Below, piece by piece: positions 1 through 7,210 of a stretch of 64,000 nt of DNA. Both the position numbers and the translations under genes were made by a program. The stretch's first letter is position 1. Every line of letters begins with the position of its first letter. The stretch is taken from contig CAJUFN010000009.1 in the NCBI GenBank assembly GCA_910585545.1, forward strand, positions 28,304-92,303, in the 5' to 3' direction. The notes beneath the pieces are model-generated. The model was given only the letters and a program-made list of their open reading frames with translations, had not been told where the DNA came from and made no database searches. Source of the stretch: an uncultured Lachnospiraceae bacterium (lineage in GTDB: Bacteria > Bacillota > Clostridia > Lachnospirales > Lachnospiraceae).

Positions 1-3000
1 TCCGGCGGGAAATATGTGACTGGTATTGGAAAAGACAGCGCAGTGATCTTTAAAAATGTCAATGCACCGGAAGATGGCAAGTATCTGCTTACCATTGGGT
101 ACCGCAAGACAAGAAGTGAAAGAGGACGTTATGCGGAAGTGCTTGTAAATGATTCGAACCGTTATGAAGCACATGTGGCACGTTCCAGCGGATGGAGCGG
201 TACTGGAAGACATCAGATTGTAGTAGATCTGAAAGCAGGAGATAACACGATTAAACTGCATAATCCGATTACAGGACAAAAAGACGACTCTGTCCGCCGT
301 TATACAAACATGGGACTTGCACTTCAGAATGCAACAGCAGAAGTGGCAAAAGAGAACGGAACGCAGGAAAGACCGATTTTCTTCTCTATCTGTGAACACG
401 GACGTTCCGGTCCTTGGAACTGGGCAGCAGGAATTGGAAACTCATGGCGTACGAGCTCCGATATCTCTGCAAACTGGAACAGTATGGTAAGCTGTTATGA
501 GTCTTCTATTTCACATTGGGATAAACAGATACCGGGCTCTTATAATGATCCGGATATGATGCAGGTAGGAAACGGCAGTCTGACAGATGTGGAAAATCAG
601 ACACATTTTACATTGTGGAGCATGTTGTCCGCACCGCTTATCTTAGGAAACGATGTGCGTAATTTTGCAGCAGGAAGCGGAAACCTTTCCGAAAAAGACC
701 AGAAGGTTTATGATATTGTAACAAATAAAGAAATCATTGCCCTGAATCAGGATTTGCCGCTGCTTCAGTGCAAACGTATCTCTACAGCAAACGGCATGGA
801 TATTCTCGTAAAACCGCTCCAGAATCAGGAGACAGGAGAAGCTGAGGTTGCAGTATGCTTCTTTAACAAAACAGGCGGAAATAATTCTTCCGCAAGTGTA
901 GATTTAAAAGAGCTTGCTGCTCAAGATGCACGTCTTGCAGATTTAGGATGGGATGGCACAGAGTTATACAGAGTGAAAAATCTTTGGACAGACGAAGAGG
1001 CATTAACCGGTAATACGCTTACTTCCGGAAATATTGCTTCCCATGGAGTAGAGGTTTATCGTATCAGCGCTGCAAAAGCCGGAGATGTTGAAAAACTGGT
1101 ATCGGTTTCTGTAAATGCGAAAGAAATCTACGCAGCAAATGAAGAAGGCGTTGTAGAAGTAGAAGTATCTAATATGGGTACAACAGATGTGGAAAATCTT
1201 GTGGTATCTTTGGATGGCAAGGATGAAATCGCTGTAAAAGAAGCAGTTTCTGAGTCGATCAATTTAAAAGCAAATGAAACAGCAACGATTACGTTCCATA
1301 TTACGCCTCCGGTTATGAAGGCAACGGATAGAGATGCATATCTGGACAGCTATACATTAGGCGCAGAAACGACATTTAATTACAAAGGCGAAAGCGACAC
1401 TCAGACAAAGACCTCCAACATAGGAATTTCCGTATCCCAACCAGTTGGTACAGGTATTGAGGAGGTAAAACTTGGAGATGCGCCATGGCTTTTGAGCACA
1501 ACCGGATGGGCAGGACATCCTACTAAGCGTAATAAGACGATTGAAAACAGAACAATCAGTATTGTAGGAACTGAATATACTTCCGGAATAGGAGCACATG
1601 CAAGTTCTGATACGCAGATTTTTGTGGGTGGACAAGATTGTACTTTTACATCCGTTGTGGGAATCGATGATGAGGTTGCAGGATATCAGCCGCAGTGGGC
1701 GCCATCTGTAACATTCATTATCCTTGCAGACGGCAAAGAGATCTATCGTACAGAAGAGTTGGTATTTGGCGACAGCGAAGAGATTTCTCTGGAAATCAAA
1801 GATTGTCAGGTATTGACATTAAGAGCAGATATGGGAGAAAGTAATTCCAGTGACCATGTGGGCTGGGGTGATGCAACTCTGACATTTGGAGAAAAGGAAG
1901 AAAAGCCGGAAGATAAAGAGATTGCATCTGTAGAAGAACCGGAAGGAAAAACCGTATATGCAACTCCCATGGAAGAACTTGAACTTCCAGAAGAGGTTAC
2001 GGTTGTTTTAAAAGACGGACGCACAGTAAATGCACAGGTGACAGAATGGGAATGTGAGAACTATGATCCTATGACAGAAGGGGTTTATGTATTTACCGGA
2101 ATCCTTGCAGTAAGCGAAGAATATGCGAATCCGGAAAATAAAGTGGTACAGATTCAGGTAGAGGTAAAAGTTCCTGATGTAAATATTGCACCCTTAGCGA
2201 AAGCAACTGCACCAGATGGAGCATCAGCAACCCAAGGGAATGTAACAAAACAACCAGGCTGGGTCAACGATGGAATCTATGATGACCAGGGACGCCCGAA
2301 TAAAGACGGCGTATATGCATTTGCGACACCTTTGAGTGATAAATCTTATTTTGACCTTACATGGGAAAAAGCGATGGAAGTAGAAAGAGTCGTCCTTAAT
2401 ACTTATTTTGCGGACGAACAAGGACCTACTTCATATGAAGTACTCGTACAGTACGAAGGTTCTGATACATGGGAAAGCGTAGGAAGTAAGGCAGATATTC
2501 AGTGGCCGGTACATGACGGAAGAACACAGTATCAATCTGAAATCGTCTTCGAGGAGGCTTTGGAAAATGTAAAAGCAATGCGCGTACTGGTGACAAAAAC
2601 AAATGCGATGTGGGGCGTATCCGTAGTTACGGAATTTGAAGTATACGGAGGCGAGATGACAGAAGCTCCGGTAAAAGCAGACAAAGAAGATTTAGCAGCA
2701 TTGATTACATATGCCAATAGCCAGAAAGAATCAGCTGAATATCAGTGGGTTGTAAAAACAGTAAAAGAAGCATTTGAAACAGCGCTTAGTCAAGCCAACG
2801 ACGTGAATGAAGATGTGGCAGCAACGCAGGAAGAAATAAACGCAGCATATGAATTGCTCCTTAACAGAGTTCATCTTTTAGGATTTACGGGGAATCCAAC
2901 AGACCTTGTATCGGCAGTAGCAATTGCAAAATCAACTTCCACAGAAGGAAAGACAGAAGCGTCTGTAGCAATTTTAAATGCAGCAATCAAGAAAGCAGAA

Positions 3001-3741
3001 GCCATGATCGAAGGAAAAGATACGCTTCAGGAAGACCTGGATGCAATGGTCGAGGAACTTTTGGCAGCGATCAATGGATTGGAAGATGAGGAGATAATCG
3101 AAGTAAATAAAGAAAAACTTCTGAAACTTATCGGTGTTGCAGAAGGCTATGACCTTTCCAAGTACACAGAACTTACTGCAGACGGATTGCGAGTGGCTCT
3201 TGACGGTGCAAAAGAAGTCTATGACAACAAAGCGGCGGTACAGGAAGAAGTAGAGTCTGCATATAACAGCTTACGTCAGGCAATCTTTAATTTAAGAAAG
3301 ACTCCGGATAAGAGCGAACTGGAAGGATTACTTGGAAAAGCAAAAGCGATGGATTTAAGCGCATACAGCGAAAAGACAGCAAGTGCAGTCAAAGCGGCTG
3401 TAGCGATGGCAGAAACCGTCATGGCAGATGGAAATGCAGACCAGACGGAAGTGGATGCGGCAGTAGCAGCATTAGAAAAAGCGGTAGCAGCAGCGAATGC
3501 GGAAGCCGGAGCGGAAGGAAAAGATAATATTTCCGATAACGACAGCAGTGTATCTGATCAAAAAGATGAGACATCAAAAACAGATCACAAAGTAGCTTCT
3601 GATAATAAAGAAAGCAATAACACAAGTAAAACAGCTGGAAATACAGCTGCTAAGACAGGAGACGCAGCAAATGCAGCAGTGCCTGCGGCAGTAGGACTTG
3701 CAGCGATTCTTGGAGTATTAGCTGCCTGGAAGAAAAAATAA
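1..3741 (+). CDS. Cell-surface GH27 alpha-galactosidase with multiple CBMs (5' end outside window)
   Basis: The frame is open from base 1, so the N-terminus with the catalytic nucleophile lies upstream. Residues are counted here from the GTG at 16. Residues 1-105 look like a CBM6/35-type beta-sandwich. GH27 sequence then resumes with YTNMGLALQNA, RPIFFSICEHG (~119), WRTSSDI with the likely acid/base Asp (~144-150), and YNDPDMMQVGNG with THFTLWSMLSAPLILGNDVR (~176-220). Next come a beta-sandwich region, an NPCBM/CBM51-like domain (~483-625), a bacterial Ig-like domain (~635-700), an F5/8-type CBM32-like domain (~723-880), and several FIVAR-like helical repeats (~885-1160). A Ser/Asn/Lys-rich linker precedes AAKTGD, a hydrophobic helix and a KKK tail, which is a degenerate sortase-type anchor. 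It probably releases terminal alpha-galactose from host or plant glycans at the cell surface. The family call is strong; the exact linkage is not readable. Confidence 0.9.
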   Translation, partial: SGGKYVTGIGKDSAVIFKNVNAPEDGKYLLTIGYRKTRSERGRYAEVLVNDSNRYEAHVARSSGWSGTGRHQIVVDLKAGDNTIKLHNPITGQKDDSVRRYTNMGLALQNATAEVAKENGTQERPIFFSICEHGRSGPWNWAAGIGNSWRTSSDISANWNSMVSCYESSISHWDKQIPGSYNDPDMMQVGNGSLTDVENQTHFTLWSMLSAPLILGNDVRNFAAGSGNLSEKDQKVYDIVTNKEIIALNQDLPLLQCKRISTANGMDILVKPLQNQETGEAEVAVCFFNKTGGNNSSASVDLKELAAQDARLADLGWDGTELYRVKNLWTDEEALTGNTLTSGNIASHGVEVYRISAAKAGDVEKLVSVSVNAKEIYAANEEGVVEVEVSNMGTTDVENLVVSLDGKDEIAVKEAVSESINLKANETATITFHITPPVMKATDRDAYLDSYTLGAETTFNYKGESDTQTKTSNIGISVSQPVGTGIEEVKLGDAPWLLSTTGWAGHPTKRNKTIENRTISIVGTEYTSGIGAHASSDTQIFVGGQDCTFTSVVGIDDEVAGYQPQWAPSVTFIILADGKEIYRTEELVFGDSEEISLEIKDCQVLTLRADMGESNSSDHVGWGDATLTFGEKEEKPEDKEIASVEEPEGKTVYATPMEELELPEEVTVVLKDGRTVNAQVTEWECENYDPMTEGVYVFTGILAVSEEYANPENKVVQIQVEVKVPDVNIAPLAKATAPDGASATQGNVTKQPGWVNDGIYDDQGRPNKDGVYAFATPLSDKSYFDLTWEKAMEVERVVLNTYFADEQGPTSYEVLVQYEGSDTWESVGSKADIQWPVHDGRTQYQSEIVFEEALENVKAMRVLVTKTNAMWGVSVVTEFEVYGGEMTEAPVKADKEDLAALITYANSQKESAEYQWVVKTVKEAFETALSQANDVNEDVAATQEEINAAYELLLNRVHLLGFTGNPTDLVSAVAIAKSTSTEGKTEASVAILNAAIKKAEAMIEGKDTLQEDLDAMVEELLAAINGLEDEEIIEVNKEKLLKLIGVAEGYDLSKYTELTADGLRVALDGAKEVYDNKAAVQEEVESAYNSLRQAIFNLRKTPDKSELEGLLGKAKAMDLSAYSEKTASAVKAAVAMAETVMADGNADQTEVDAAVAALEKAVAAANAEAGAEGKDNISDNDSSVSDQKDETSKTDHKVASDNKESNNTSKTAGNTAAKTGDAANAAVPAAVGLAAILGVLAAWKKK

Positions 3742-3767
3742 ACTTGAATAAGTAATTTGATAAGAGT

Positions 3768-3802
3768 TAAAGGGGATGCCGGGAATAGGTATCCTCTTTA
3801 AT
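3768..3802 (+). terminator. Terminator after the alpha-galactosidase gene
   Basis: A hairpin with arms AAAGGGGATGCC and GGTATCCTCTTT (G-U pairs allowed) follows the stop codon by about 25 bp. The T tract is short, so this is a moderate call. Confidence 0.5.
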
Positions 3803-3823
3803 GCTTTCGTGGGATATAATTTT
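3797..3823. repeat. Left copy of a 27-bp direct repeat flanking the toxin-antitoxin cassette
   Basis: The stretch TTTAATGCTTTCGTGGGATA and its next seven bases recur at 4994-5020 with 24 of 27 positions identical. The two copies bracket the AbrB/PIN cassette about 1.2 kb apart in the same orientation. This could be a target-site or recombination scar, or a shared regulatory motif. Confidence 0.7.
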
Positions 3824-3927
3824 GTGATAAATTCATAATCTGTTCGGAAGCCAAAGGTTTTGTGCAGACGATCTGTCAGTTCCGTCCTTTGATAGGACGG
3901 TGTTCTTTGCTTTTCCAGTATTTTCCC

Positions 3928-3956
3928 TTGATTTTTCTGAGTCCTCTGCATATAAT
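3928..3956 (+). promoter_or_regulatory. Promoter of the AbrB/PIN operon
   Basis: TTGATT (3928-3933) and TATAAT (3951-3956) are separated by exactly 17 bp, a standard vegetative promoter layout. The predicted start point falls inside the palindrome at 3958-3979. Confidence 0.75.
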
Positions 3957-3957
3957 A

Positions 3958-3979
3958 AAAGTAGGGAAATCCCTACTTT
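3958..3979. promoter_or_regulatory. Palindromic operator at the toxin-antitoxin start point
   Basis: Perfect 9-bp arms AAAGTAGGG and CCCTACTTT are separated by AAAT, directly downstream of the -10 box. The position over the transcription start suggests autorepression by the AbrB-type antitoxin, as is usual for type II toxin-antitoxin operons. Binding is inferred. Confidence 0.6.
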
Positions 3980-4007
3980 CCATATTTTAGAAGGGTGGTG
4001 CAAAATT

Positions 4008-4283
4008 ATGTTAGCAAATACGTTTGTAGACAATGCAAAAGTCATGGCAAAAGGGCAGGTCACAATTCCAAAAGATATTCGGGAAGTCCTTGGCGTGGCA
4101 AGCGGTGATCGCATTACGTTTATCGTTGAGGGGAACACCGTCCGCATTGTCAATTCCGCTGTCTACGCTATGCAGGTACTCCAAAAAGAAATGGCCGGAG
4201 AAACGGAACGCGCTGGCTTAACCTCCGATGATGATGTCATGGCGCTTGTGAAAGAATTGAGAAATGAGGACGAGAACGCATGA
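4008..4283 (+). CDS. AbrB/MazE-type antitoxin
   Basis: A 91-residue protein with an N-terminal swapped-hairpin AbrB/SpoVT DNA-binding domain: KVMAKGQVTIPKDIREVLGV at about residues 8-27, followed by SGDRITFIVEGNTVRIV. The C-terminal helix would bind and neutralise the partner toxin. The reading frame extends further upstream, but the ATG at 4008 is preferred because AAGGGTGGTG lies just before it and the promoter and operator lie between the upstream ATG and this one. It overlaps the PIN toxin start by 4 bp (ATGA), so the two are translationally coupled. It probably represses its own operon through the palindrome at 3958-3979. Confidence 0.88.
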   Translation: MLANTFVDNAKVMAKGQVTIPKDIREVLGVASGDRITFIVEGNTVRIVNSAVYAMQVLQKEMAGETERAGLTSDDDVMALVKELRNEDENA

Positions 4284-4681
4284 GGGTTTTGATTGATACC
4301 AACGTCCTGATCTCTGCTGCTCTAAGCGCAAATGGCATCCCATTTCAGGCGTATGTAAAAGCGGCGTCCTATCCTAATCATGGGCTGATCTGTGAGCAGA
4401 ACGTGGATGAAATGAAGCGAATATTTAACAAGAAATTTCCGAACCGGCTTGCGTCCCTGGATAAATTTCTTTCCGTTGCGCTTTTGACTTTGGAACTGGT
4501 TCCGATTCCGACAGAGGAAGATATTTCAGAGACACAAATCCGTGATGTGAATGACCGCCCGATTCTTCGGGCGGCGATAGAAGCAAAGGCTGATGTTTTA
4601 CTGACCGGCGATAAAGATTTTTTGGAGTCCGGTGTGAAAAATCCGATGATTATGACACCGGCTGAATTTCTCCAATACTGA
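4280..4681 (+). CDS. PIN-domain toxin (TIGR00305-type putative endoribonuclease)
   Basis: A 133-residue PIN-domain protein. The metal-binding acidic residues are visible: D6 in LIDTNVLIS, E44 in VDEMKRIF, D92 in VNDRPILRAA, and D111/D113 in LTGDKDFL. The motif order and length match the VapC-like PIN family listed as toxin components of toxin-antitoxin systems, which cleave RNA in a Mg2+-dependent way. The start overlaps the antitoxin stop by 4 bp. The cassette lies between two copies of a 27-bp direct repeat and next to the essential rplM-rpsI operon, which suggests acquisition rather than core gene content. Confidence 0.87.
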   Translation: MRVLIDTNVLISAALSANGIPFQAYVKAASYPNHGLICEQNVDEMKRIFNKKFPNRLASLDKFLSVALLTLELVPIPTEEDISETQIRDVNDRPILRAAIEAKADVLLTGDKDFLESGVKNPMIMTPAEFLQY

Positions 4682-4687
4682 AACGGC

Positions 4688-4732
4688 GCGGAGCCGGGAA
4701 TCTGTGAGACGGTTTCCGGCTCTGCATTTTTA
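4688..4732 (+). terminator. Terminator of the AbrB/PIN operon
   Basis: A GGAGCCGG...CCGGCTC stem with a long loop is followed by ATTTTT a few bases after the toxin stop codon. Confidence 0.65.
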
Positions 4733-4921
4733 CATCTGCTCAACCTCATTTTTCAGCATACGCTTGATCTTATCGCTCATGGTTTCCTTGTAGAACGGAT
4801 AAATATATACGTCTTTGTTATTTGCACTTCCAGTAATATTGATATACATAAAAACTCTTTTTCTTTTTACCATACTGCAACGAACATAAACAAGCAGTAC
4901 TAATTTCAAAAAAATTGACAA
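4730..4921 (-). pseudogene. Possible remnant of a small transposon-associated (TnpW-like) protein
   Basis: A 63-codon frame on the minus strand ends in KETMSDKIKRMLKNEVEQM. This resembles the C-terminal motif of small TnpW-type proteins found in Clostridia transposons, where a short beta-hairpin is followed by ET-x-DKI-x-RL-x-x-x-E. The first 20 or so residues look like translated AT-rich non-coding DNA and no good ribosome binding site is visible, so this is probably a decayed fragment left by a mobile element. The similarity is from memory of the family pattern and is weak. Confidence 0.3.
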
Positions 4922-4993
4922 AAAAGAGAGCTAAAATGGCTCAGCCATAGGGATTAGTTGTTACACTATTAAAGAGAAAATGTGAAAGACCCG

Positions 4994-5020
4994 TTTAATG
5001 CTTTCGCGGGATACAAATTT
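4994..5020. repeat. Right copy of the 27-bp direct repeat
   Basis: It matches 3797-3823 at 24 of 27 positions (differences C/T, C/T and A/T) and lies 29 bp upstream of the rplM -35 box. The stretch 4740-5048 otherwise holds only the TnpW-like remnant and AT-rich spacer. Confidence 0.7.
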
Positions 5021-5048
5021 AAGGATATAAATTTCTGGCAAAAAACGG

Positions 5049-5077
5049 TTGACAGGAAGGGGATTGGATAATATAAT
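5049..5077 (+). promoter_or_regulatory. Promoter of rplM-rpsI
   Basis: A perfect TTGACA (5049-5054) and TATAAT (5072-5077) are separated by 17 bp. The predicted transcript has a leader of about 100 nt before the rplM ATG. This is long enough for ribosomal-protein feedback control, but I could not match it to the described L13 leader fold. Confidence 0.85.
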
Positions 5078-5183
5078 AAAAAAGTATGACATGAGAAGAA
5101 ACAGTTTTCACCAAAGCCCCGGAGAAAGCTGGTTTCCATATAGTAATTTAATGAAAACATTCAAACAAGCAGGAGGTCAACCA

Positions 5184-5612
5184 ATGAAAACTTACATGGC
5201 TAATCCAGATAAGATTGAAAGAAAATGGTATGTAGTTGATGCAGAAGGTCAGACATTAGGACGTCTTTCTTCTGAAATAGCAAAAGTTTTAAGAGGAAAA
5301 AATAAACCGGAATATACACCACACATTGATACAGGTGATTACGTAATCGTAATCAATGCTGATAAAGTCGCTGTTACAGGTAAAAAATTAGATCAGAAGA
5401 TTTACTACAATCACTCTGATTATGTAGGTGGTATGAGAGAAACTACATTAAGAGAAATGATGAATAAAAAACCTGAAAAAGTGATCGAACTCGCTGTAAA
5501 GGGAATGCTTCCAAAAGGACCTTTAGGAAGAGCAATGATTAAGAAACTTCACGTATACGCTGGTGCAGAACATGCTCATGCAGCTCAGAAACCAGAAGTA
5601 TTAACATTTTAA
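5184..5612 (+). CDS. rplM: 50S ribosomal protein L13
   Basis: A 142-residue protein of normal L13 length. It has the conserved N-terminus KTYMANPDKIERKWYVVDA, then TLGRLSSEIAKVLRGK, and MLPKGPLGRAMIKKLHVYAG near the C-terminus. L13 is an early-assembling large-subunit protein that binds 23S rRNA. The frame extends upstream, but the ATG at 5184 is chosen because AGGAGG lies 8 bp before it and because the protein then has the standard start. It is the first gene of a two-gene operon with rpsI, 26 bp downstream, driven by the strong promoter at 5049-5077. Confidence 0.98.
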   Translation: MKTYMANPDKIERKWYVVDAEGQTLGRLSSEIAKVLRGKNKPEYTPHIDTGDYVIVINADKVAVTGKKLDQKIYYNHSDYVGGMRETTLREMMNKKPEKVIELAVKGMLPKGPLGRAMIKKLHVYAGAEHAHAAQKPEVLTF

Positions 5613-5638
5613 TTAGAGGTTGAGAGGAGGAAATTACA

Positions 5639-6031
5639 GTGGCTAAAGTAAAATTCTACGGAACAGGAAGAAGAAAAAAATCTATCGCAAGAGTATATTT
5701 AGTACCTGGAACAGGAAAAATCACAATTAATAAAAGAGACATTGACGAATATTTTGGTCTTGAGACATTAAAAGTAGTAGTTCGTCAGCCTCTTACAGCT
5801 ACAGAAACTATAGATAAGTTTGACGTTATCGTAAACGTACATGGCGGTGGATACACAGGACAGGCTGGTGCTATCCGTCACGGCGTAGCAAGAGCATTGC
5901 TTCAGGCAGACGCTGAATACAGACCAGTTCTTAAGAAGGCAGGTTACTTAACACGTGATCCACGTATGAAAGAACGTAAGAAGTACGGTCTCAAAGCAGC
6001 TCGTAGAGCACCACAGTTCAGCAAACGTTAA
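5639..6031 (+). CDS. rpsI: 30S ribosomal protein S9
   Basis: A 130-residue S9. It starts at GTG after GAGGAGGAAATTACA. It shows YGTGRRKKSIARVYL near the N-terminus, the central VHGGGYTGQAGAIRHGVARAL motif, and the basic C-terminal tail KKYGLKAARRAPQFSKR that reaches the P-site tRNA in the ribosome. It follows rplM in the usual order and is ended by the hairpin at 6071-6104. Confidence 0.98.
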   Translation: MAKVKFYGTGRRKKSIARVYLVPGTGKITINKRDIDEYFGLETLKVVVRQPLTATETIDKFDVIVNVHGGGYTGQAGAIRHGVARALLQADAEYRPVLKKAGYLTRDPRMKERKKYGLKAARRAPQFSKR

Positions 6032-6070
6032 TTATACGCTTCAGAACGTAAAATTTCAAAAAGATTTTTT

Positions 6071-6104
6071 AACCTCTCGGGATTTCGGTCTTGGGAGGTT
6101 TTTT
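6071..6104 (+). terminator. Rho-independent terminator of rplM-rpsI
   Basis: Stem AACCTC...GGAGGTT with an inner loop is followed by six T residues, 40 bp after the rpsI stop codon. Confidence 0.85.
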
Positions 6105-6231
6105 GTGATATAGGAAAGTACGAACTTTCCTATATCACAAAACGCTCCGCGGGATGCGCACTGCGGCGTACAATGAAGTTGTCGTATGCGACCGCCGCAG
6201 GCGCAAGAATGTGCGAAGCACATTCTTTGTT
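6105..6231. repeat. Dispersed palindromic repeat element, copy 1
   Basis: Three consecutive hairpins: 6105-6138, arms GTGATATAGGAAAGT and its exact complement with a 4-base loop; 6161-6200, CTGCGGC...GCCGCAG; and 6205-6227, AAGAATGTGC-GAA-GCACATTCTT followed by a T-rich tail. The first and third hairpins recur at 46118-46183 in the opposite order, and the third also at 7167-7200. This marks a REP-like intergenic repeat family. It directly follows the rpsI terminator. Confidence 0.8.
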
Positions 6232-6269
6232 TTGTATTTTAGACGAAGATAATGGTATAATTTATATAG

Positions 6270-6395
6270 GTCTATATTGTTATTGTTGCAACTGATTTCC
6301 TTGGGGCAGGAAAATCGTTAAATGAACAATATGAATTTGTGTCAGCAGTGTTGTCACAAATTAGTTGGAGCAATCCAGTAAAATCAATCCGTTAG
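6270..6395 (+). pseudogene. Possible 3' remnant of an unidentified gene
   Basis: After an in-frame TAG, 41 sense codons run to a TAG at 6393-6395. They include FLGAGKSLNEQYEFVSAVLS and end in QISWSNPVKSIR. The composition looks like real protein rather than random translation, but there is no start codon or ribosome binding site. It is immediately followed by another fragment with a good ribosome binding site. I do not recognise the family. Together these fragments suggest a decayed two-gene unit. Confidence 0.3.
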
Positions 6396-6416
6396 TTTAA
6401 AAGTGAGGTGAACGTT

Positions 6417-6461
6417 ATGTTTCCGAAGGTTGTGCAGGTAATACCAATGGAAAATTGGTGA
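6417..6461 (+). pseudogene. Truncated start of a DUF2442-like gene
   Basis: The ribosome binding site GTGAGGTG precedes an ATG that encodes only MFPKVVQVIPMENW before a TGA. The sequence resembles the N-terminus of DUF2442 proteins, which typically open with a short strand such as KV-x-x-VIP followed by an aromatic residue. The rest of the domain is missing, so this is a stub left by deletion. The family match rests on 14 residues and is tentative. Confidence 0.3.
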
Positions 6462-6515
6462 AGGAATGAGATCATTTATGTGATGACTTAGAAAATGAAC
6501 GAGAGGAGATATTGT

Positions 6516-7163
6516 ATGGAACAAAAAATTATTATTAGAAATGAAGAAAAAAGGGATTGGACAATCGTAGAAGATATCACGAGGAAAGCTTTTTATAATC
6601 TTTATGTACAGGGATGTGTAGAGCACTATTTGGTGCATATCATGCGAAACCATGAGGATTTTATTCCGGAACTGGACTTTGTTTTGGAATTGGATGGCAA
6701 TGTGATTGGCAATATCATGTATACAAAAGCAAAATTATTTGATGAAGAGGGCAACTCAAAAAACATATTGACGTTTGGGCCTGTTTGTATTCTTCCAGCT
6801 TATCAGCGCATGGGATATGGAAAACTGCTCATGGAACATTCTTTTCAGAAGGCAATACAGTTAGGATATGATGTGATCGTTATATTTGGAAGTCCAAGTA
6901 ATTATGTCGGTCGTGGTTTTAAGAGTTGCAAGAAGTACAATGTCTGCATCGAAAATGGGAAATATCCAGCGGCAATGATGGTAAAAGAGTTGATTCCTCA
7001 TGTGCTTGATGGTCATACATGGACTTATCAGGATAGCCCTGTCATGGCAATCAGTGAAGTCGAAGCGGAGCGTTATGACGACACACTCGAACCAATGGAA
7101 AAGAAATATATTCCAAGTCAGGATGAATTCTATATTATGAGCCATTCTTTTATAGAAGAATAG
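6516..7163 (+). CDS. GNAT-family N-acetyltransferase
   Basis: A 215-residue acetyltransferase of the GNAT fold. The acetyl-CoA-binding motif A is seen as TFGPVCILPAYQRMGYGKLL (about residues 88-107, with Q/R-x-x-G-x-G), followed by a motif-B-like stretch IVIFGSPSNYVGRGF, as in YhbS-type enzymes. The substrate cannot be read from sequence. The ATG at 6516 is preferred over one seven codons upstream because GAGAGGAG lies just before it. It is a single gene between two copies of the palindromic repeat family. The repeat copy just after its stop (7167-7200) can act as its terminator. Confidence 0.88.
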   Translation: MEQKIIIRNEEKRDWTIVEDITRKAFYNLYVQGCVEHYLVHIMRNHEDFIPELDFVLELDGNVIGNIMYTKAKLFDEEGNSKNILTFGPVCILPAYQRMGYGKLLMEHSFQKAIQLGYDVIVIFGSPSNYVGRGFKSCKKYNVCIENGKYPAAMMVKELIPHVLDGHTWTYQDSPVMAISEVEAERYDDTLEPMEKKYIPSQDEFYIMSHSFIEE

Positions 7164-7166
7164 CAG

Positions 7167-7200
7167 ACGCAAGAATGTGCGAAGCACATTCTTTGTTTTA
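7167..7200. repeat. Palindromic repeat element, short copy 2
   Basis: The arms AAGAATGTGC and GCACATTCTT around GAA, plus the flanks CGCA and TTGTTTT, are identical to 6202-6233. Only the third hairpin of the larger element is present. It lies between convergent genes and may work as a bidirectional terminator. Confidence 0.75.
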
Positions 7201-7210
7201 GAATATAACA

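Noticed and set aside
3900..4007. Longer N-terminus for the AbrB-type antitoxin
   Set aside because: It would contain the promoter and the operator palindrome; the internal ATG with a good ribosome binding site gives the normal domain start.
5084..5183. Described L13 leader RNA
   Set aside because: Only short complementary segments were seen and they do not reproduce the known fold.
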